From: Asanoa ishikariensis
GTDB taxonomy: Bacteria; Actinomycetota; Actinomycetes; Mycobacteriales; Micromonosporaceae
NCBI RefSeq assembly: GCF_900107455.1
Contig: NZ_FNQB01000001.1
Location: forward strand, 434,001-498,000
DNA: 64,000 bases
Reading direction: 5' to 3'
This document shows positions 44,881 to 54,249 of this stretch, piece after piece. A program made the translations under genes and the position numbers. Numbering within the stretch: the first letter of the stretch is position 1; each line of letters opens with the position of its first letter. The notes under the pieces are model-generated. The model was not told where the DNA came from. It saw nothing but the letters and a program-made list of their open reading frames with translations, and searched no databases.

Positions 44881-45447
44881 GTGACCAGAATCGGAATCAT
44901 CCTCGGCAGCACCCGCCCCGGCCGCAACGGCGAGGCAGTCGCCAAGTGGGTGCACGAGCACGCCAGCAAGCGCACCGACGCCGAGTTCGAGCTTGTCGAC
45001 CTGCTCGACTACAAGCTTCCGCACCTCGACGAGATCGGGCTGCCGAGCATGGGCAACTACCAGCAGCCGCACACGCTGGCGTGGGCCGAGAAGATCGCCT
45101 CGTTCGACGGCTTCGTGATGGTGACCCCGGAGTACAACCACTCCACCTCGGGCGCCCTGAAGAACGCGATCGACTTCCTGTTCGCCGAGTGGAACAACAA
45201 GGCCGTCGGCTTCGTCAGCTACGGCTCCGTCGGTGGCGCCCGCGCCGTCGAGAACCTGCGGCTCGTGGCCGGCGAGCTCAAGCTGGCCGACGTGCGTTCG
45301 CAGGTCATGCTCTCGCTCTTCCACGACTTCGAGAACTTCAGCGTGTTCAAGCCGGGCGAGCACCAGGCCGACGCACTTCACACGACCCTGGACCAGGTTG
45401 TCGAGTGGAGCCGGGCGCTCGCTCCGCTGCGTGGCAAGGCCGCCTGA
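44881..45447 (+). CDS. NADPH-dependent FMN reductase
   Basis: 188 residues from the GTG at 44881. Flavodoxin-fold quinone/azo/chromate-reductase-like enzyme. The FMN phosphate loop is LGSTRPGRNGEAVAKW, and the isoalloxazine loop is VTPEYNHSTSGALKNAIDFL (in part); both are complete. Probably protects against quinones under control of the divergent MarR repressor. A strong hairpin terminator follows. Confidence 0.92.
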   Translation: MTRIGIILGSTRPGRNGEAVAKWVHEHASKRTDAEFELVDLLDYKLPHLDEIGLPSMGNYQQPHTLAWAEKIASFDGFVMVTPEYNHSTSGALKNAIDFLFAEWNNKAVGFVSYGSVGGARAVENLRLVAGELKLADVRSQVMLSLFHDFENFSVFKPGEHQADALHTTLDQVVEWSRALAPLRGKAA

Positions 45448-45468
45448 CCGGCACCTACGCGCAGTTGG

Positions 45469-45514
45469 CCCGGGGGCCTGCCGACGGACAGCACAGCCAC
45501 GGCAGGCCTCCGGG
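45469..45514 (+). terminator. Terminator of the FMN reductase gene
   Basis: A 15-bp stem with one G-T pair (45469-45483 with 45500-45514, core GGCCTGCCG) and a 16-base loop, 22 bases after the stop. Confidence 0.82.
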
Positions 45515-45599
45515 CCTCTCGCTGTCCACGGCGCGGTGACCAACCGTGCTCTCCCACCGTCCGGTGGAGTACCGTTCCCCCGGACACAGGAGGACGAGC

Positions 45600-45959
45600 A
45601 TGTCACTGACGGTGGGCACGGAACAGCGCGGCGACGTTGTCGTGGTGTCGGTGGGCGGCGAGTTGGACATGGCCACCGCGCCCCAGCTCCAGGACCAGAT
45701 CACCGATCTGCTCGACCGCGGCCTGTCCCGCCTGGTCTTCGACCTGACAGACGTCTCGTTCTGCGACTCCACCGGGCTGTCCGTCTTCGTCCGCGCGAAG
45801 AACAGCACCGACGACGTCAACGGAGTTGTCCGGTTGGCCGCGCCGCAGCGTGGCGTACGCCGGATCCTCGAGGTCAGCGGCCTGGTCGAGGTGCTGCACA
45901 CCTACTCGACCGTCGACGAGGCCGTCGCCGCGGACGCCGCAGAGCCCGCCGCGGGTTAA
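45600..45959 (+). CDS. STAS-domain anti-sigma-factor antagonist
   Basis: 119 residues behind an ideal AGGAGG ribosome site. Single SpoIIAA/RsbV-like domain: VSVGGELDMATAPQLQD, LVFDLTDVSFCDSTGLSVFV with Ser57 the likely phosphorylation site. It is the closer of the window's two STAS proteins to the canonical form. No kinase partner is adjacent. Its TAA stop shares TTAA (45956-45959) with the convergent transporter gene. Confidence 0.9.
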   Translation: MSLTVGTEQRGDVVVVSVGGELDMATAPQLQDQITDLLDRGLSRLVFDLTDVSFCDSTGLSVFVRAKNSTDDVNGVVRLAAPQRGVRRILEVSGLVEVLHTYSTVDEAVAADAAEPAAG

Positions 45960-47266
45960 GCGGCCTCGCGCAGCGGCTCCGCCAGCGGGCCGGTCTCGGC
46001 CAGCACGGCCGCGGGCGTGGGCTCGACCGCTTCGATCGGACCGTTCGCACCGGGTGCGTGCGCCTCGTCCTCGACGAAGGCCGGCCGGCTGATCAGCACA
46101 CCAGCCGTCGCCTGCACCACCAGCGCCACCCCGAGCACGCCGAGCGGGGCTACCCAGCCGCCGGTGGCCTCGTAGAGGATGCCGACCAGCAGCGGCCCCA
46201 GCGCCGCCAGGACGTAGCCGACGCTCTGTGCGAACGCCGAGAGCGCGACCGTCCCTTCGGGCGTGCGGGCCCGCATACCGATCACGACCAGGCTCACGGG
46301 GAACACCGTCTGCCCGATGCCGAGCAGGGTGACCCAGAGCACCGCGCCACTGTGTGGAGCCACGGCCAGGCCGACGTACGCGATCGCGGACATCGAGGTC
46401 AGCGTCAGCAGCACGGGTGCCAGCCGCCGCACCCGGCCGGCCAGTGCGGGCATCAGCAGCGCGAAGGGCAGCGCGAACAAGGTGACGCCGGCGAGCAGCA
46501 GGCCGGCCGTCGACGGTGTGAAGCCGGAGTCCCGGAAGAGCTGCGCCAGCCAGCCCATGGTGGCGTACCCGGCGATGGACTGCATGCCGAAGAACACCGC
46601 CATCGACCAGCCGATCCGGGTGCGTGCCGGCCGGATCTTGGCTCCCGGGTGGTGTCCGGGTCGCCGGACCACCTGCTGACGGCGCCGCAGGGCGCCCGGC
46701 AGCCAGGGGAGGATCGCGATCGCGGCGAGCACCGCCCACACGCCGAGCCCGGCCCGCCAGGAGCCGAACGCGTGCGCGACGGGCACGGCGGTCGCGGACG
46801 CCGCGGCGGCGCCGATCGACATCGAGACCGTGTACGCACCGGTGACCAGGCCCGGACGGCCCGGGAAGTTCTGCTTGACCATCATCGGCAGCAGCACGTT
46901 GGCGACCGCGATGCCGGCCAGCGCCAGTGCGCTGAACCCGATGAACGCGGCCGGCGCGTCGGTGAGCACCCGCAGGAGCTGGCCCACGGCCAGCAACGCC
47001 ATCGCGCCGACCAGGAGCCGGGCCGGCGCTACCCGCCGGACCAGCCACGGTGTCGTGGCGCCGAAGACGGCGAACGCGAGCGTCGGGATCGTGGTCACCA
47101 CGCCGGCCAGCGCACCGGAGAGGTGCAGGCCGTCGCGGACCTCGTCGAGGAGGGCGCCGAGCGAGGTGACCACCGCGCGCAGGTTGACCGCGACAATCAC
47201 GATGCCGACGAGCACCATCACGAGTTGGCGGCGCTGGACAGGCGGGGTGGTGTCGCTGGTGCTCAC
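45956..47266 (-). CDS. MFS transporter, CynX/NimT family
   Basis: 436 residues from the GTG at 47266; upstream codons overlap the divergent regulator's promoter. Twelve membrane helices. The CynX-type start LVGIVIVAVNLRAVVTSLGA and the GTVALSAFAQSVGYVLAALG stretch in the second half are family landmarks. Relatives carry cyanate, nitroimidazoles or other small anions; the substrate here is unknown. Divergent from the GntR gene at 47308, its likely regulator. Confidence 0.87.
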   Translation of the reverse strand: MSTSDTTPPVQRRQLVMVLVGIVIVAVNLRAVVTSLGALLDEVRDGLHLSGALAGVVTTIPTLAFAVFGATTPWLVRRVAPARLLVGAMALLAVGQLLRVLTDAPAAFIGFSALALAGIAVANVLLPMMVKQNFPGRPGLVTGAYTVSMSIGAAAASATAVPVAHAFGSWRAGLGVWAVLAAIAILPWLPGALRRRQQVVRRPGHHPGAKIRPARTRIGWSMAVFFGMQSIAGYATMGWLAQLFRDSGFTPSTAGLLLAGVTLFALPFALLMPALAGRVRRLAPVLLTLTSMSAIAYVGLAVAPHSGAVLWVTLLGIGQTVFPVSLVVIGMRARTPEGTVALSAFAQSVGYVLAALGPLLVGILYEATGGWVAPLGVLGVALVVQATAGVLISRPAFVEDEAHAPGANGPIEAVEPTPAAVLAETGPLAEPLREAA

Positions 47267-47307
47267 GACGACCAGCCTAGAATCATGGGACGATTTATGG
47301 TGGGGTG

Positions 47308-47976
47308 ATGTTACGCATGACACTGTCGCGGTCGACGCTGGTGCAGCAGGTGATCTCTGCGCTCAGCGAGCAGATCCGGGTCGGCGAGTGGCCGGTCGGC
47401 ACGAAGATCCCCACAGAACCGCGGCTGGTGGAGATGCTCGGCGTCGGGCGCAACACGGTGCGCGAGGCGGTCAAGGCGTTGACCCACGCCGGCGTGCTCG
47501 AGGGCGTGCAGGGTTCAGGCACCTACGTGCGGTCGACCGACGAGCTCACCGGCGTCGTGGCCCGCAAGTTCGGCACTGCCGATCCCGAACACACCATCGA
47601 GGTGCGGCGGGCACTCGAGGTCGAGGCGGCCCGGTTGGCGGCGCTGCGGCGTACCCCCGAAGATCTTGATCGGCTCGACGCGGCGTTGGTGGCCCGCGAC
47701 GCGGCCTGGGAGACCGGGGACCTCGAGGTGTTCGTCGAGGCCGACGCCGACCTGCACGTCGCCGTGGTGGGCGCGGCGCACAACCCGATGCTGGCGGAGT
47801 TGTACGCGTCCGTCGGCGCGGCCATCCGCGCCTCGGTGGCCGTCGCGGTCGGACCGGCGATGCGAGCCGGCACACACATCGATCATGGTCGACTGGTGGC
47901 AGCTATCCGTGACCGCGATGCCGACCGTGCGGCACACGAAGCGGGCAAGTTCCTGGAGGCGCCGGTTCGGGAATAG
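47308..47976 (+). CDS. GntR-family regulator, FadR subfamily
   Basis: 222 residues from the ATG at 47308 (ATG 47317 also possible). Winged helix at about 5-75 (QIRVGEWPVGTKIPTEPRLV, GVGRNTVREAVKALTHAGVL), then an FCD all-helical domain (about 85-215) with a metal/carboxylate-binding pattern (EVRRALEVEAARLAALR; DADLHVAVVGAAHNPM). FCD regulators sense carboxylic acids. It probably controls the divergent CynX-like transporter. mscL follows 8 bases later and may share its transcript. Confidence 0.88.
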   Translation: MLRMTLSRSTLVQQVISALSEQIRVGEWPVGTKIPTEPRLVEMLGVGRNTVREAVKALTHAGVLEGVQGSGTYVRSTDELTGVVARKFGTADPEHTIEVRRALEVEAARLAALRRTPEDLDRLDAALVARDAAWETGDLEVFVEADADLHVAVVGAAHNPMLAELYASVGAAIRASVAVAVGPAMRAGTHIDHGRLVAAIRDRDADRAAHEAGKFLEAPVRE

Positions 47977-47984
47977 GGTGAGCC

Positions 47985-48434
47985 ATGCTTAAGGGCTTCA
48001 AAGACTTCATCATGCGCGGAAACGTGGTCGACCTCGCGGTCGGCATCGTGATCGGCGCCGCGTTCACCGGGGTCGTCACCCAGTTCACCAAGTCGTTCCT
48101 CGAACCGCTCATCAAGCTGATCGGCGGCGGTGGGCTCAAGGGCGGCACGGCGACGATCAACCATGTCGTCTTCGACTGGGCGGCGTTCATCAACATCGTG
48201 ATCGGCTTTGTGCTGACCGCGGCCACCCTCTACTTCCTCGTCGTCTTCCCCATGAACCGGCTGGCAGAGCGCCGCCGTCGCGGCGAGGAGCCCCCGCCCG
48301 CCGCACCCAGCGAAGAGATCAAGCTGCTCACCGAGATCCGTGACGCCCTGATCGCCGGCGGACGCGTCCCCGGCCAGTACCGCTCGGCCCTCGATGAGAC
48401 CCTCGGCCGGGAGAACCCCCCGACCTCGCGTTAA
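47985..48434 (+). CDS. mscL: Large-conductance mechanosensitive channel
   Basis: 149 residues. Homopentameric emergency-release channel that opens under hypo-osmotic shock. N-terminal MLKGFKDFIMRGNVVDLAVG with the pore-lining TM1 continuing VIGAAFTGVVTQ, a periplasmic loop, then TM2 (FINIVIGFVLTAATLYFLVV) and a C-terminal cytoplasmic helix (EIKLLTEIRDALI). Within the family's usual length range. All parts are intact. Confidence 0.96.
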   Translation: MLKGFKDFIMRGNVVDLAVGIVIGAAFTGVVTQFTKSFLEPLIKLIGGGGLKGGTATINHVVFDWAAFINIVIGFVLTAATLYFLVVFPMNRLAERRRRGEEPPPAAPSEEIKLLTEIRDALIAGGRVPGQYRSALDETLGRENPPTSR

Positions 48435-48514
48435 CCCTCGGTTACTTGGGCTTGACCTGCGCCGATTGGGCGCCCCGGCAGTGCAGTCGAACGTATGTTC
48501 GATACTCTCCCACC

Positions 48515-48745
48515 ATGGAGCAGCGAAAACACTGGTGGAACGGGAAGTGGGGTCGCGCCGCGCGGCGCGACGTCTACCTGCGGATCGACGCCGATACCTG
48601 GCACGTCGAGCAGCGGGCGGGCGGCGCCGACGGCGTGTCCCACTTCTACGAGTTCGAGAGCGAGGAGGACGCGTACGACCGCGTGCGCGCCCTTCTCGTC
48701 GGGCCGTTCGAATGGCGCGAACTTTCGGCGCGCCCCCCGCAGTAA
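48515..48745 (+). CDS. Small conserved-looking hypothetical protein
   Basis: 76 residues from the ATG at 48515. Basic-aromatic start MEQRKHWWNGKWGRAARRDV, a beta-like centre (VYLRIDADTWHVEQRAGG) and an acidic helix (YEFESEEDAYDRVRALL). No family recognised. Soluble. It stands alone between mscL and the SCO2521-like gene. Confidence 0.65.
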   Translation: MEQRKHWWNGKWGRAARRDVYLRIDADTWHVEQRAGGADGVSHFYEFESEEDAYDRVRALLVGPFEWRELSARPPQ

Positions 48746-48791
48746 CAAAGGGTCTGTCTCAGCGTGGTGACCGGGCTGCGGCGGACCCTGG

Positions 48792-49724
48792 TCAGGCAGT
48801 CGCCGATTCGAGCAGGGCGAGGGTGCCGAGCGTCATCTGGTCGCGGATCCGGCTGACCGAGGCTTCCCATTGGCGGGTGAAGCCGGGCCGGCGTTCCAGT
48901 GACTGCCAGACCGGCTGCACCGCCTCGTCGACCCGGGCCGCCGGCATCCACAGGTGCAGCAGGGTGTCGATCGCCGGGCGCAGCCGGGCGATCCGCTGCG
49001 CCCGGGTGCCCGGCCCGGTGAGGCTCGACTCCATCAGCGCCAGCAGGGTGGTGAGCAGCCAGTCGTGCAGCGCGAGATCTTCGCAGAGGTCGACGATCGC
49101 GCCGACGTGTTCGCGCGGCACCACGAGCTCGAGCACCCGCAGCGTCGGCGTCGCGACCCGGAAGGTGCCGGTCGCCTCCACGCCGGGCTCGTCGGTGGGT
49201 GTCACCACCCAGCGCATGTGCGTGCGCTGCGTGCGAAACGGCGGGTGCCGGTCGAGCCGGGTCGAGCGCTGCACCGCGTCGAGCGTCCGCCCGCTGATCG
49301 CGCCCAGGTCGAGGGTGCCCATCGGCTGGGAGGCGCCCGCGAAGCCGCGGGCGATGTCGCCACCGACGGCCTTGCCGATCGCCTCGATCGTGCCCGGCCT
49401 GGTCAGGTAGTGCGACCAGGAGAGCCGTCGGTTGGCGGTGCTCTTGACCACGACCGCGTGCCCGGAGCCCTGCGCCACATGCCCACCGGTGATCGAGGCA
49501 CGGGAGACCACCGTGCCGACCCCGCGGATGACCTTGCCGGAGGCCGCCGGTAGCCGGCAGTCCACACTGGTCAACAGGTTCGGTGAGACGGCATACGCCA
49601 TCGGCCGCTCGGAGCGGCGTACCTGCTCGCCGACCAGCAGGTTGAGCACCTCCGCCGTGGCATCCCAGGGCAGCGAGGTCGAATTCTGCAGAAGTCCGGT
49701 GTGGACCTCGCCAAACGTGAGCAT
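48792..49724 (-). CDS. SCO2521 family protein
   Basis: 310 residues from the ATG at 49724, behind a GGAG site (an ATG two codons up lies too close to it). MLTFGEVHTGLLQNSTSLPW, SERPMAYAVSPNLLTSVDC, RGVGTVVSRASITGGHV and SHYLTRPGTIEAIGKA match what I remember of the SCO2521 family, one member of an actinobacterial cluster conserved as SCO2521-SCO2525. No function is known and no catalytic motif is visible. In the usual clusters it accompanies SCO2522-2524; here a giant STAND gene lies between. Confidence 0.72.
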   Translation of the reverse strand: MLTFGEVHTGLLQNSTSLPWDATAEVLNLLVGEQVRRSERPMAYAVSPNLLTSVDCRLPAASGKVIRGVGTVVSRASITGGHVAQGSGHAVVVKSTANRRLSWSHYLTRPGTIEAIGKAVGGDIARGFAGASQPMGTLDLGAISGRTLDAVQRSTRLDRHPPFRTQRTHMRWVVTPTDEPGVEATGTFRVATPTLRVLELVVPREHVGAIVDLCEDLALHDWLLTTLLALMESSLTGPGTRAQRIARLRPAIDTLLHLWMPAARVDEAVQPVWQSLERRPGFTRQWEASVSRIRDQMTLGTLALLESATA

Positions 49725-49908
49725 GTCCATCTCCGTGCGCCGAACGATAGCGGCTGAATCACATCCCATGGTCGACCCGATAGGCAAGGGCGCCGCGCGG
49801 AATGCCACCCAGACGATACTTTGATCAGTCCCGATGCCAGGGAACCCGAAGGTTGCCAGATGTTGGTACCGTAACGGCGCGTGTCGCTCGCGTAATCGAG
49901 GAGCCGCG

Positions 49909-52900
49909 TTGACCAAGGTCTACGTCTCAGCAACGTTCCGTGATCTAGAAGAGTGCCGTTCGGCCGTCAAGCTGGCGCTCCGCAGGTTGCGGGTCGAAGA
50001 CGTGGCCATGGAGTCCTATGTGGCCGAAGATCGACGTCCGGTCGAGCGCTGCCTCGAAGACGTCGCCGAGTGCGACCTTTATGTCGGCATCTTCGCCTGG
50101 CGCTACGGCTTCGTCCCGCCCGGCTACGACCGGTCGATCACCGAGCTCGAATACCGCCAGGCCGAGGCGATGGGCAAGCCCTGCCTGATTTTCCTCCTCG
50201 ACGAGGAAGCGCCGTGGCCGCGGGTGCACATCGACCGGGGTGGTGAGGCCGAGCAGATCGAGGCGCTGCGCAGCGAGCTCGTGGTCCGGCACATGTGCAG
50301 CACGTTCACCGGGCCGGGCGACCTGGCCGCGCTGGTCACCGCCGCGGTCGCGAACTGCCTGGCCGACATCGGCCGACCGACCGGCCCCCTCCAGTCGCTG
50401 AGCGCGGAGACCCTCAAGCGCTACTACGACCGCCTCCACCAGCAGTACGGCGGCCTCGACCTGGACGCGCTGACGCCACCCCAGCGCGACGAATACCTGC
50501 AGATGCGGCTCACCTCGGTGTTCATCGAGCAGTCCGTGCGCGAGGACCCGCCGCCGGTCGAGCTGCCCCGCGAGTGGTGGCAGCGGATGCAGTACGAGGG
50601 CCACCTCGAGACCGAGGACGTGCCCGACGAGGTCGACCCCGACGAGCTGGCGCTGCTGCACAAGGCCTACCGGGCCAAGCCGTTGCGCAGGCTGTTCGAC
50701 ATCGTCGCCGCGCCCGACAACCAGGCGATCGTGCTGCTCGGCGATCCCGGGTCGGGCAAGTCGACCGCCGCCCGTTACATCGCGCTCGCGCTGTCGCAGA
50801 ACGGCACCCCCGTCGACGACCGGCTCGGCCCGCTCGACGGGCACCTGCCGCTGTTCATCGAGCTGCGCTCCTACGTCGCGCTCTACGCCGAAGGCAAGTG
50901 CAGCAACTTCGTCGACTATCTCGACCACCGCGCCGGCCTCGACGGTCTCGGCCTGGAGCGGGCGGCGTTGCTGCGCTACGTGACCGGCGGCGGCCCGGCC
51001 GTGGTCATCTTCGACGGCCTCGACGAGATCTTCGACAAGCGGCGCCGGGAGGCGGTGGCCAACCAGATCGCCGCCTTCGCCGGCGAGTTCCCGCACGTGC
51101 GGGTGATCGTCACGTCCCGCATCATCGGGTACGCCCGGCGGGTGCTCAGCGAGCTCGGCTTCGCGCACTTCACCCTGCAGGACCTCGACGACAACCAGAT
51201 CACCGAGTTCCTGGCGAGCTGGTACGACCTCGCGATGAACGACCGCCCCGGCGACTCGGCGGCCCGCCGGGCCCGGCTCCTGGCGGCGATGCGGCACTCG
51301 CCGTCGATCCGTGAGCTGGCCGGCAACCCGATGCTGCTGACCATTCTGGCGATCATCGGCAAGCACCAGGCGCTGCCCCGCGAGCGGTGGAAGCTGTTCG
51401 ACCACGCGGCCTCCGTGCTGGTCGAGCACTGGGACATCAACCGCCACCTCCAGGATCAATACGAGAGCCCGGGCTTCATCGACGCCGAGGACAAGAAGGA
51501 GCTGCTGCGCCGGCTGGCGTACAAGGTGCAGAGCGGCGAGCGCGGTCTGGCGGCCAACTACGTCAGCGCCGAGGACCTGAGCGAGGTCTTCGAGGAATAC
51601 CTGGCCGAGCGCTACCAGAAGGACCCGGCCGAGGCGCGCGCCATCGCCCGCTCGATGATCAACCAGTTCCGCGAGCGGAACTTCATCCTGAGCCGCTACG
51701 GTCCCCACCTCTACGGCTTCGTGCACCGCACGTTCCTCGAGTTCTTCTGTGCCGAGGCGGTGGTCGGCAAGTTCAAGCACGACCAGCAGTGGCCGTTCAG
51801 CCGGCTCAAGGACCTGTTCGTCGAGCACTGGGCCGACCCGTCCTGGCGCGAGGTGCTCAGGCTGGTCGCCGGCGCCCTCCACGAACGACACACCGCGCAG
51901 TTGATCTCGTTGCTGGCGACGAACGTCAACCATCCGTGGCCGGCCGGTGCCTTCGCCCAGCCGCCGTGGAACCTGGCGCTGGCCGCGCAATGCCTCGCCG
52001 AGGTGCGCAACCCGCACACCGCCGTGTCGGGCCCCGCGCAGGACCTGCTGCGCCGGATCATCCTGCTGATCGAGCACTGCGTCTCGATCGACGACCGCGA
52101 CACGATGGCGCTGATCGAGACGGAGATCCTGCCCGCGGCCCGCACGATCGGCGCCACCTGGCCCGGCGGCCAGATCTACCTCAACTGGTACAGGCGCCGC
52201 GGCGTGCGGCTGATCTGGAGCTCGGTGTCGGCCTACGCCGCCCAGCTCGCCGCGATCCTGGCACCACCGTCGGAGCACATCGAAGACCTGTTCAGCACGG
52301 TGCTCAGCGCGATCGACGACCGCTGGGCGTCGTACGCGGCGGTCGCCGGGCTGGCCGAGCTCGCGCAGGTGGCGAGCACCGCGGCCAACCGCGGCGCCTA
52401 CCAGTTGGCCCTGACCCGGGCCGGCGAGGAGCTGATCCGCCGGGCCCGCGACGACGCGTACGCCGGGGTGCGACTGGCCGCGGTCGAGGCGCTCGGCGAG
52501 CGGTTCGGCACCGATGCCCGGGTGCGTGACGTGCTGCTGGAGCGGGCCACCGTCGACGGCTACGCCGCCGTCCGGTTGGCCGCCGTGCGTGCCCTCGGTG
52601 AGCGGTTCCGCGACGAGTCGGCGGTCCGCCGCCTACTACTTGACCGCACCCGCCGCGACGGCAACGCGGGTGTGCGCCGCACCGCCGTGCAGATGATGGA
52701 GCGGCTGCCGTACGACGAGACGGTCCGCTCGGCACTGGTCGACCGGGTGCGCACCGACCGCGACGCAGAGGTGGTGGCCGTCGCCGCCCGCGCGCTCAAC
52801 GACTGGGGCCTGGGCTACGAGCACCTGCGCGAGGTCCTGATCGAGCGGATCCGGGCCGAGCCGGACGGTGTGGTCCGCCGCGCTTCGGTGCGCGTACTCG

Positions 52901-54246
52901 CCGATCGGCTCGGCTCTGGTCAGCCCGTTCAGAGCCTGCTGACCGCGCTGTTGCACGACGACCGCGACGCCGGCGTGCTCAGTAGCGCGGCCAAGACGCT
53001 GGTCGAGCGCTTCGACGCGGCCGAGACGGTGAAGAGCCTGTTGATCGAGCGCACCGGCCGGGACCCGGACGAGATCGCCCGGCGGGCCGCTGTGCAGATC
53101 CTCCGGGAGCACTTCCGCGCCGACACCGAGGTGCACACGGCGCTGGTCGAGTGCGCCCGGCGGGATCACTCGGCCGAGGTGCGGCTGGTCGCCATCCGGG
53201 CGCTGACCGCGGCGCTGCCCGGGTTCGCGCCGGCGACCACGGCCCTGGCCAAGATCGCGCACACCGACACCGACGCCGCGGTCCGGCTGGCCGCGACCGA
53301 GGCCCTGGTGAAGAAGATCGGCCTCGACGCGACCGTCTGCGCGGTGCTGTCGCGGCTGGTCGGCGAAGACCCCGACGCGACGGTACGACGCACGGCGGTC
53401 GAGGCCCTGGCCGAGCGCTGCGGCGGCGACACCCAGGTCCGGCGGGAGCTGCTCGACCGGGCCCGGCAGGACGCCCACGCCGAGGTCCGAGGTGCCGCCG
53501 TCCGGGCGCTGGCCCGGCATGCGGCCGCCGACCCCGAGGTGATCGCGCTGCTCCTGGAGCGCACCCGGGACGATCCCGACGGCCAGGTCTTCGCGGCGGC
53601 CGCCAAGGTGGCCGACGACGGCACCCGCAGCGTGATCACGGCTCGGGTGCAGTCGGACGCCAACCCTCGGGTACGCGAGGCGGCCGCGCACGCGCTCCAG
53701 CCGTACGCCGCCGAGCCGGAGGTGCGGGAGATCCTGCTCGACCGGATCCGCCGCGACCCGGACGCACTGGTGGTCACCGAGGCCGCCGTCGCCCTGGTCG
53801 CCGCCGGCATCGACGACGAGCACCGCGACCTGCTCGCGCTGCGGGCGACCGGCGACGACGAGACCGTGCGCGCCGCGGCCCTGCGGGCACTCGGTGAGTC
53901 GTTCGGCGGCGACCCGGCGATCCGCGCGCTGCTGATCGAGGCCGTCCGCCGGGACAGCGACCTACGGGTGCGCCGCGAAGCGCTGCGGGTGCTGGGCGAA
54001 CGCCTCTACGCGCACGAGGAGGTGCGCCAGATCCTGGTCGACATGGTGCGCGACGGCGACTGGTCGATCCGCGAGGCGTCGGTGCGGGCGCTGTGCGAGC
54101 GGTTCGGCGGCGACACCGAGATCCGGCGGCTGCTTGTCACACTCGCCAGCACCGACGACGACCGCAACTTCCGGCGGCTGGCCGGACAGGCGCTGAGCTG
54201 GCTGCCCGGCGCCGACCCCGAGCACCTGCCCGACATCGGAGACTAG
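49909..54246 (+). CDS. DUF4062-NACHT-HEAT STAND NTPase (NLR-like)
   Basis: 1,445 residues from a TTG at 49909, chosen for the GAGGAG site 6 bases before it and because the protein then begins exactly at the DUF4062 fold (TKVYVSATFRDLEECR). Order: DUF4062, a TIR/SLOG-like signalling domain (about 3-150; DRSITELEYRQAEAMGKP); linker; NACHT NTPase with Walker A LLGDPGSGKST (276-286), Walker B VIFDGLDE (366-373), VIVTSR (399-404) and the C-terminal FVHRTFLEFFCAEAV (604-618); helical linker; then about 18 HEAT repeats of about 34 residues to the end (846-1445). STAND proteins of this plan are known or suspected antiphage sensors. Divergent from the SCO2521-like gene, with a 3-base gap to the convergent SCO2522-like gene. 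Confidence 0.88.
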   Translation: MTKVYVSATFRDLEECRSAVKLALRRLRVEDVAMESYVAEDRRPVERCLEDVAECDLYVGIFAWRYGFVPPGYDRSITELEYRQAEAMGKPCLIFLLDEEAPWPRVHIDRGGEAEQIEALRSELVVRHMCSTFTGPGDLAALVTAAVANCLADIGRPTGPLQSLSAETLKRYYDRLHQQYGGLDLDALTPPQRDEYLQMRLTSVFIEQSVREDPPPVELPREWWQRMQYEGHLETEDVPDEVDPDELALLHKAYRAKPLRRLFDIVAAPDNQAIVLLGDPGSGKSTAARYIALALSQNGTPVDDRLGPLDGHLPLFIELRSYVALYAEGKCSNFVDYLDHRAGLDGLGLERAALLRYVTGGGPAVVIFDGLDEIFDKRRREAVANQIAAFAGEFPHVRVIVTSRIIGYARRVLSELGFAHFTLQDLDDNQITEFLASWYDLAMNDRPGDSAARRARLLAAMRHSPSIRELAGNPMLLTILAIIGKHQALPRERWKLFDHAASVLVEHWDINRHLQDQYESPGFIDAEDKKELLRRLAYKVQSGERGLAANYVSAEDLSEVFEEYLAERYQKDPAEARAIARSMINQFRERNFILSRYGPHLYGFVHRTFLEFFCAEAVVGKFKHDQQWPFSRLKDLFVEHWADPSWREVLRLVAGALHERHTAQLISLLATNVNHPWPAGAFAQPPWNLALAAQCLAEVRNPHTAVSGPAQDLLRRIILLIEHCVSIDDRDTMALIETEILPAARTIGATWPGGQIYLNWYRRRGVRLIWSSVSAYAAQLAAILAPPSEHIEDLFSTVLSAIDDRWASYAAVAGLAELAQVASTAANRGAYQLALTRAGEELIRRARDDAYAGVRLAAVEALGERFGTDARVRDVLLERATVDGYAAVRLAAVRALGERFRDESAVRRLLLDRTRRDGNAGVRRTAVQMMERLPYDETVRSALVDRVRTDRDAEVVAVAARALNDWGLGYEHLREVLIERIRAEPDGVVRRASVRVLADRLGSGQPVQSLLTALLHDDRDAGVLSSAAKTLVERFDAAETVKSLLIERTGRDPDEIARRAAVQILREHFRADTEVHTALVECARRDHSAEVRLVAIRALTAALPGFAPATTALAKIAHTDTDAAVRLAATEALVKKIGLDATVCAVLSRLVGEDPDATVRRTAVEALAERCGGDTQVRRELLDRARQDAHAEVRGAAVRALARHAAADPEVIALLLERTRDDPDGQVFAAAAKVADDGTRSVITARVQSDANPRVREAAAHALQPYAAEPEVREILLDRIRRDPDALVVTEAAVALVAAGIDDEHRDLLALRATGDDETVRAAALRALGESFGGDPAIRALLIEAVRRDSDLRVRREALRVLGERLYAHEEVRQILVDMVRDGDWSIREASVRALCERFGGDTEIRRLLVTLASTDDDRNFRRLAGQALSWLPGADPEHLPDIGD
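52444..54243 (+). repeat. HEAT-repeat-coding tandem array (unit about 102 bp)
   Basis: About 18 diverged in-frame units of about 34 codons. Consensus features are D-x-D-A-x-VRxAAVxALxERFGxD, then a VRxLLLER helix. Units vary from 30 to 34 residues; the one near 53575-53640 is shortest. The repeats arose by internal duplication but are now dissimilar at DNA level. Confidence 0.85.
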
Positions 54247-54249
54247 GAG

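Noticed and set aside
49945-52278. Long open frame (777 codons) on the minus strand opposite the STAND gene
   Set aside because: It is a shadow of a high-GC coding gene: Arg/Val/Asp/Gly-rich, no domain, no ribosome site, and the plus-strand product has complete NACHT motifs.
52444-54243. DNA tandem repeat or CRISPR-like array
   Set aside because: The periodicity is in-frame HEAT-repeat coding sequence with diverged units.
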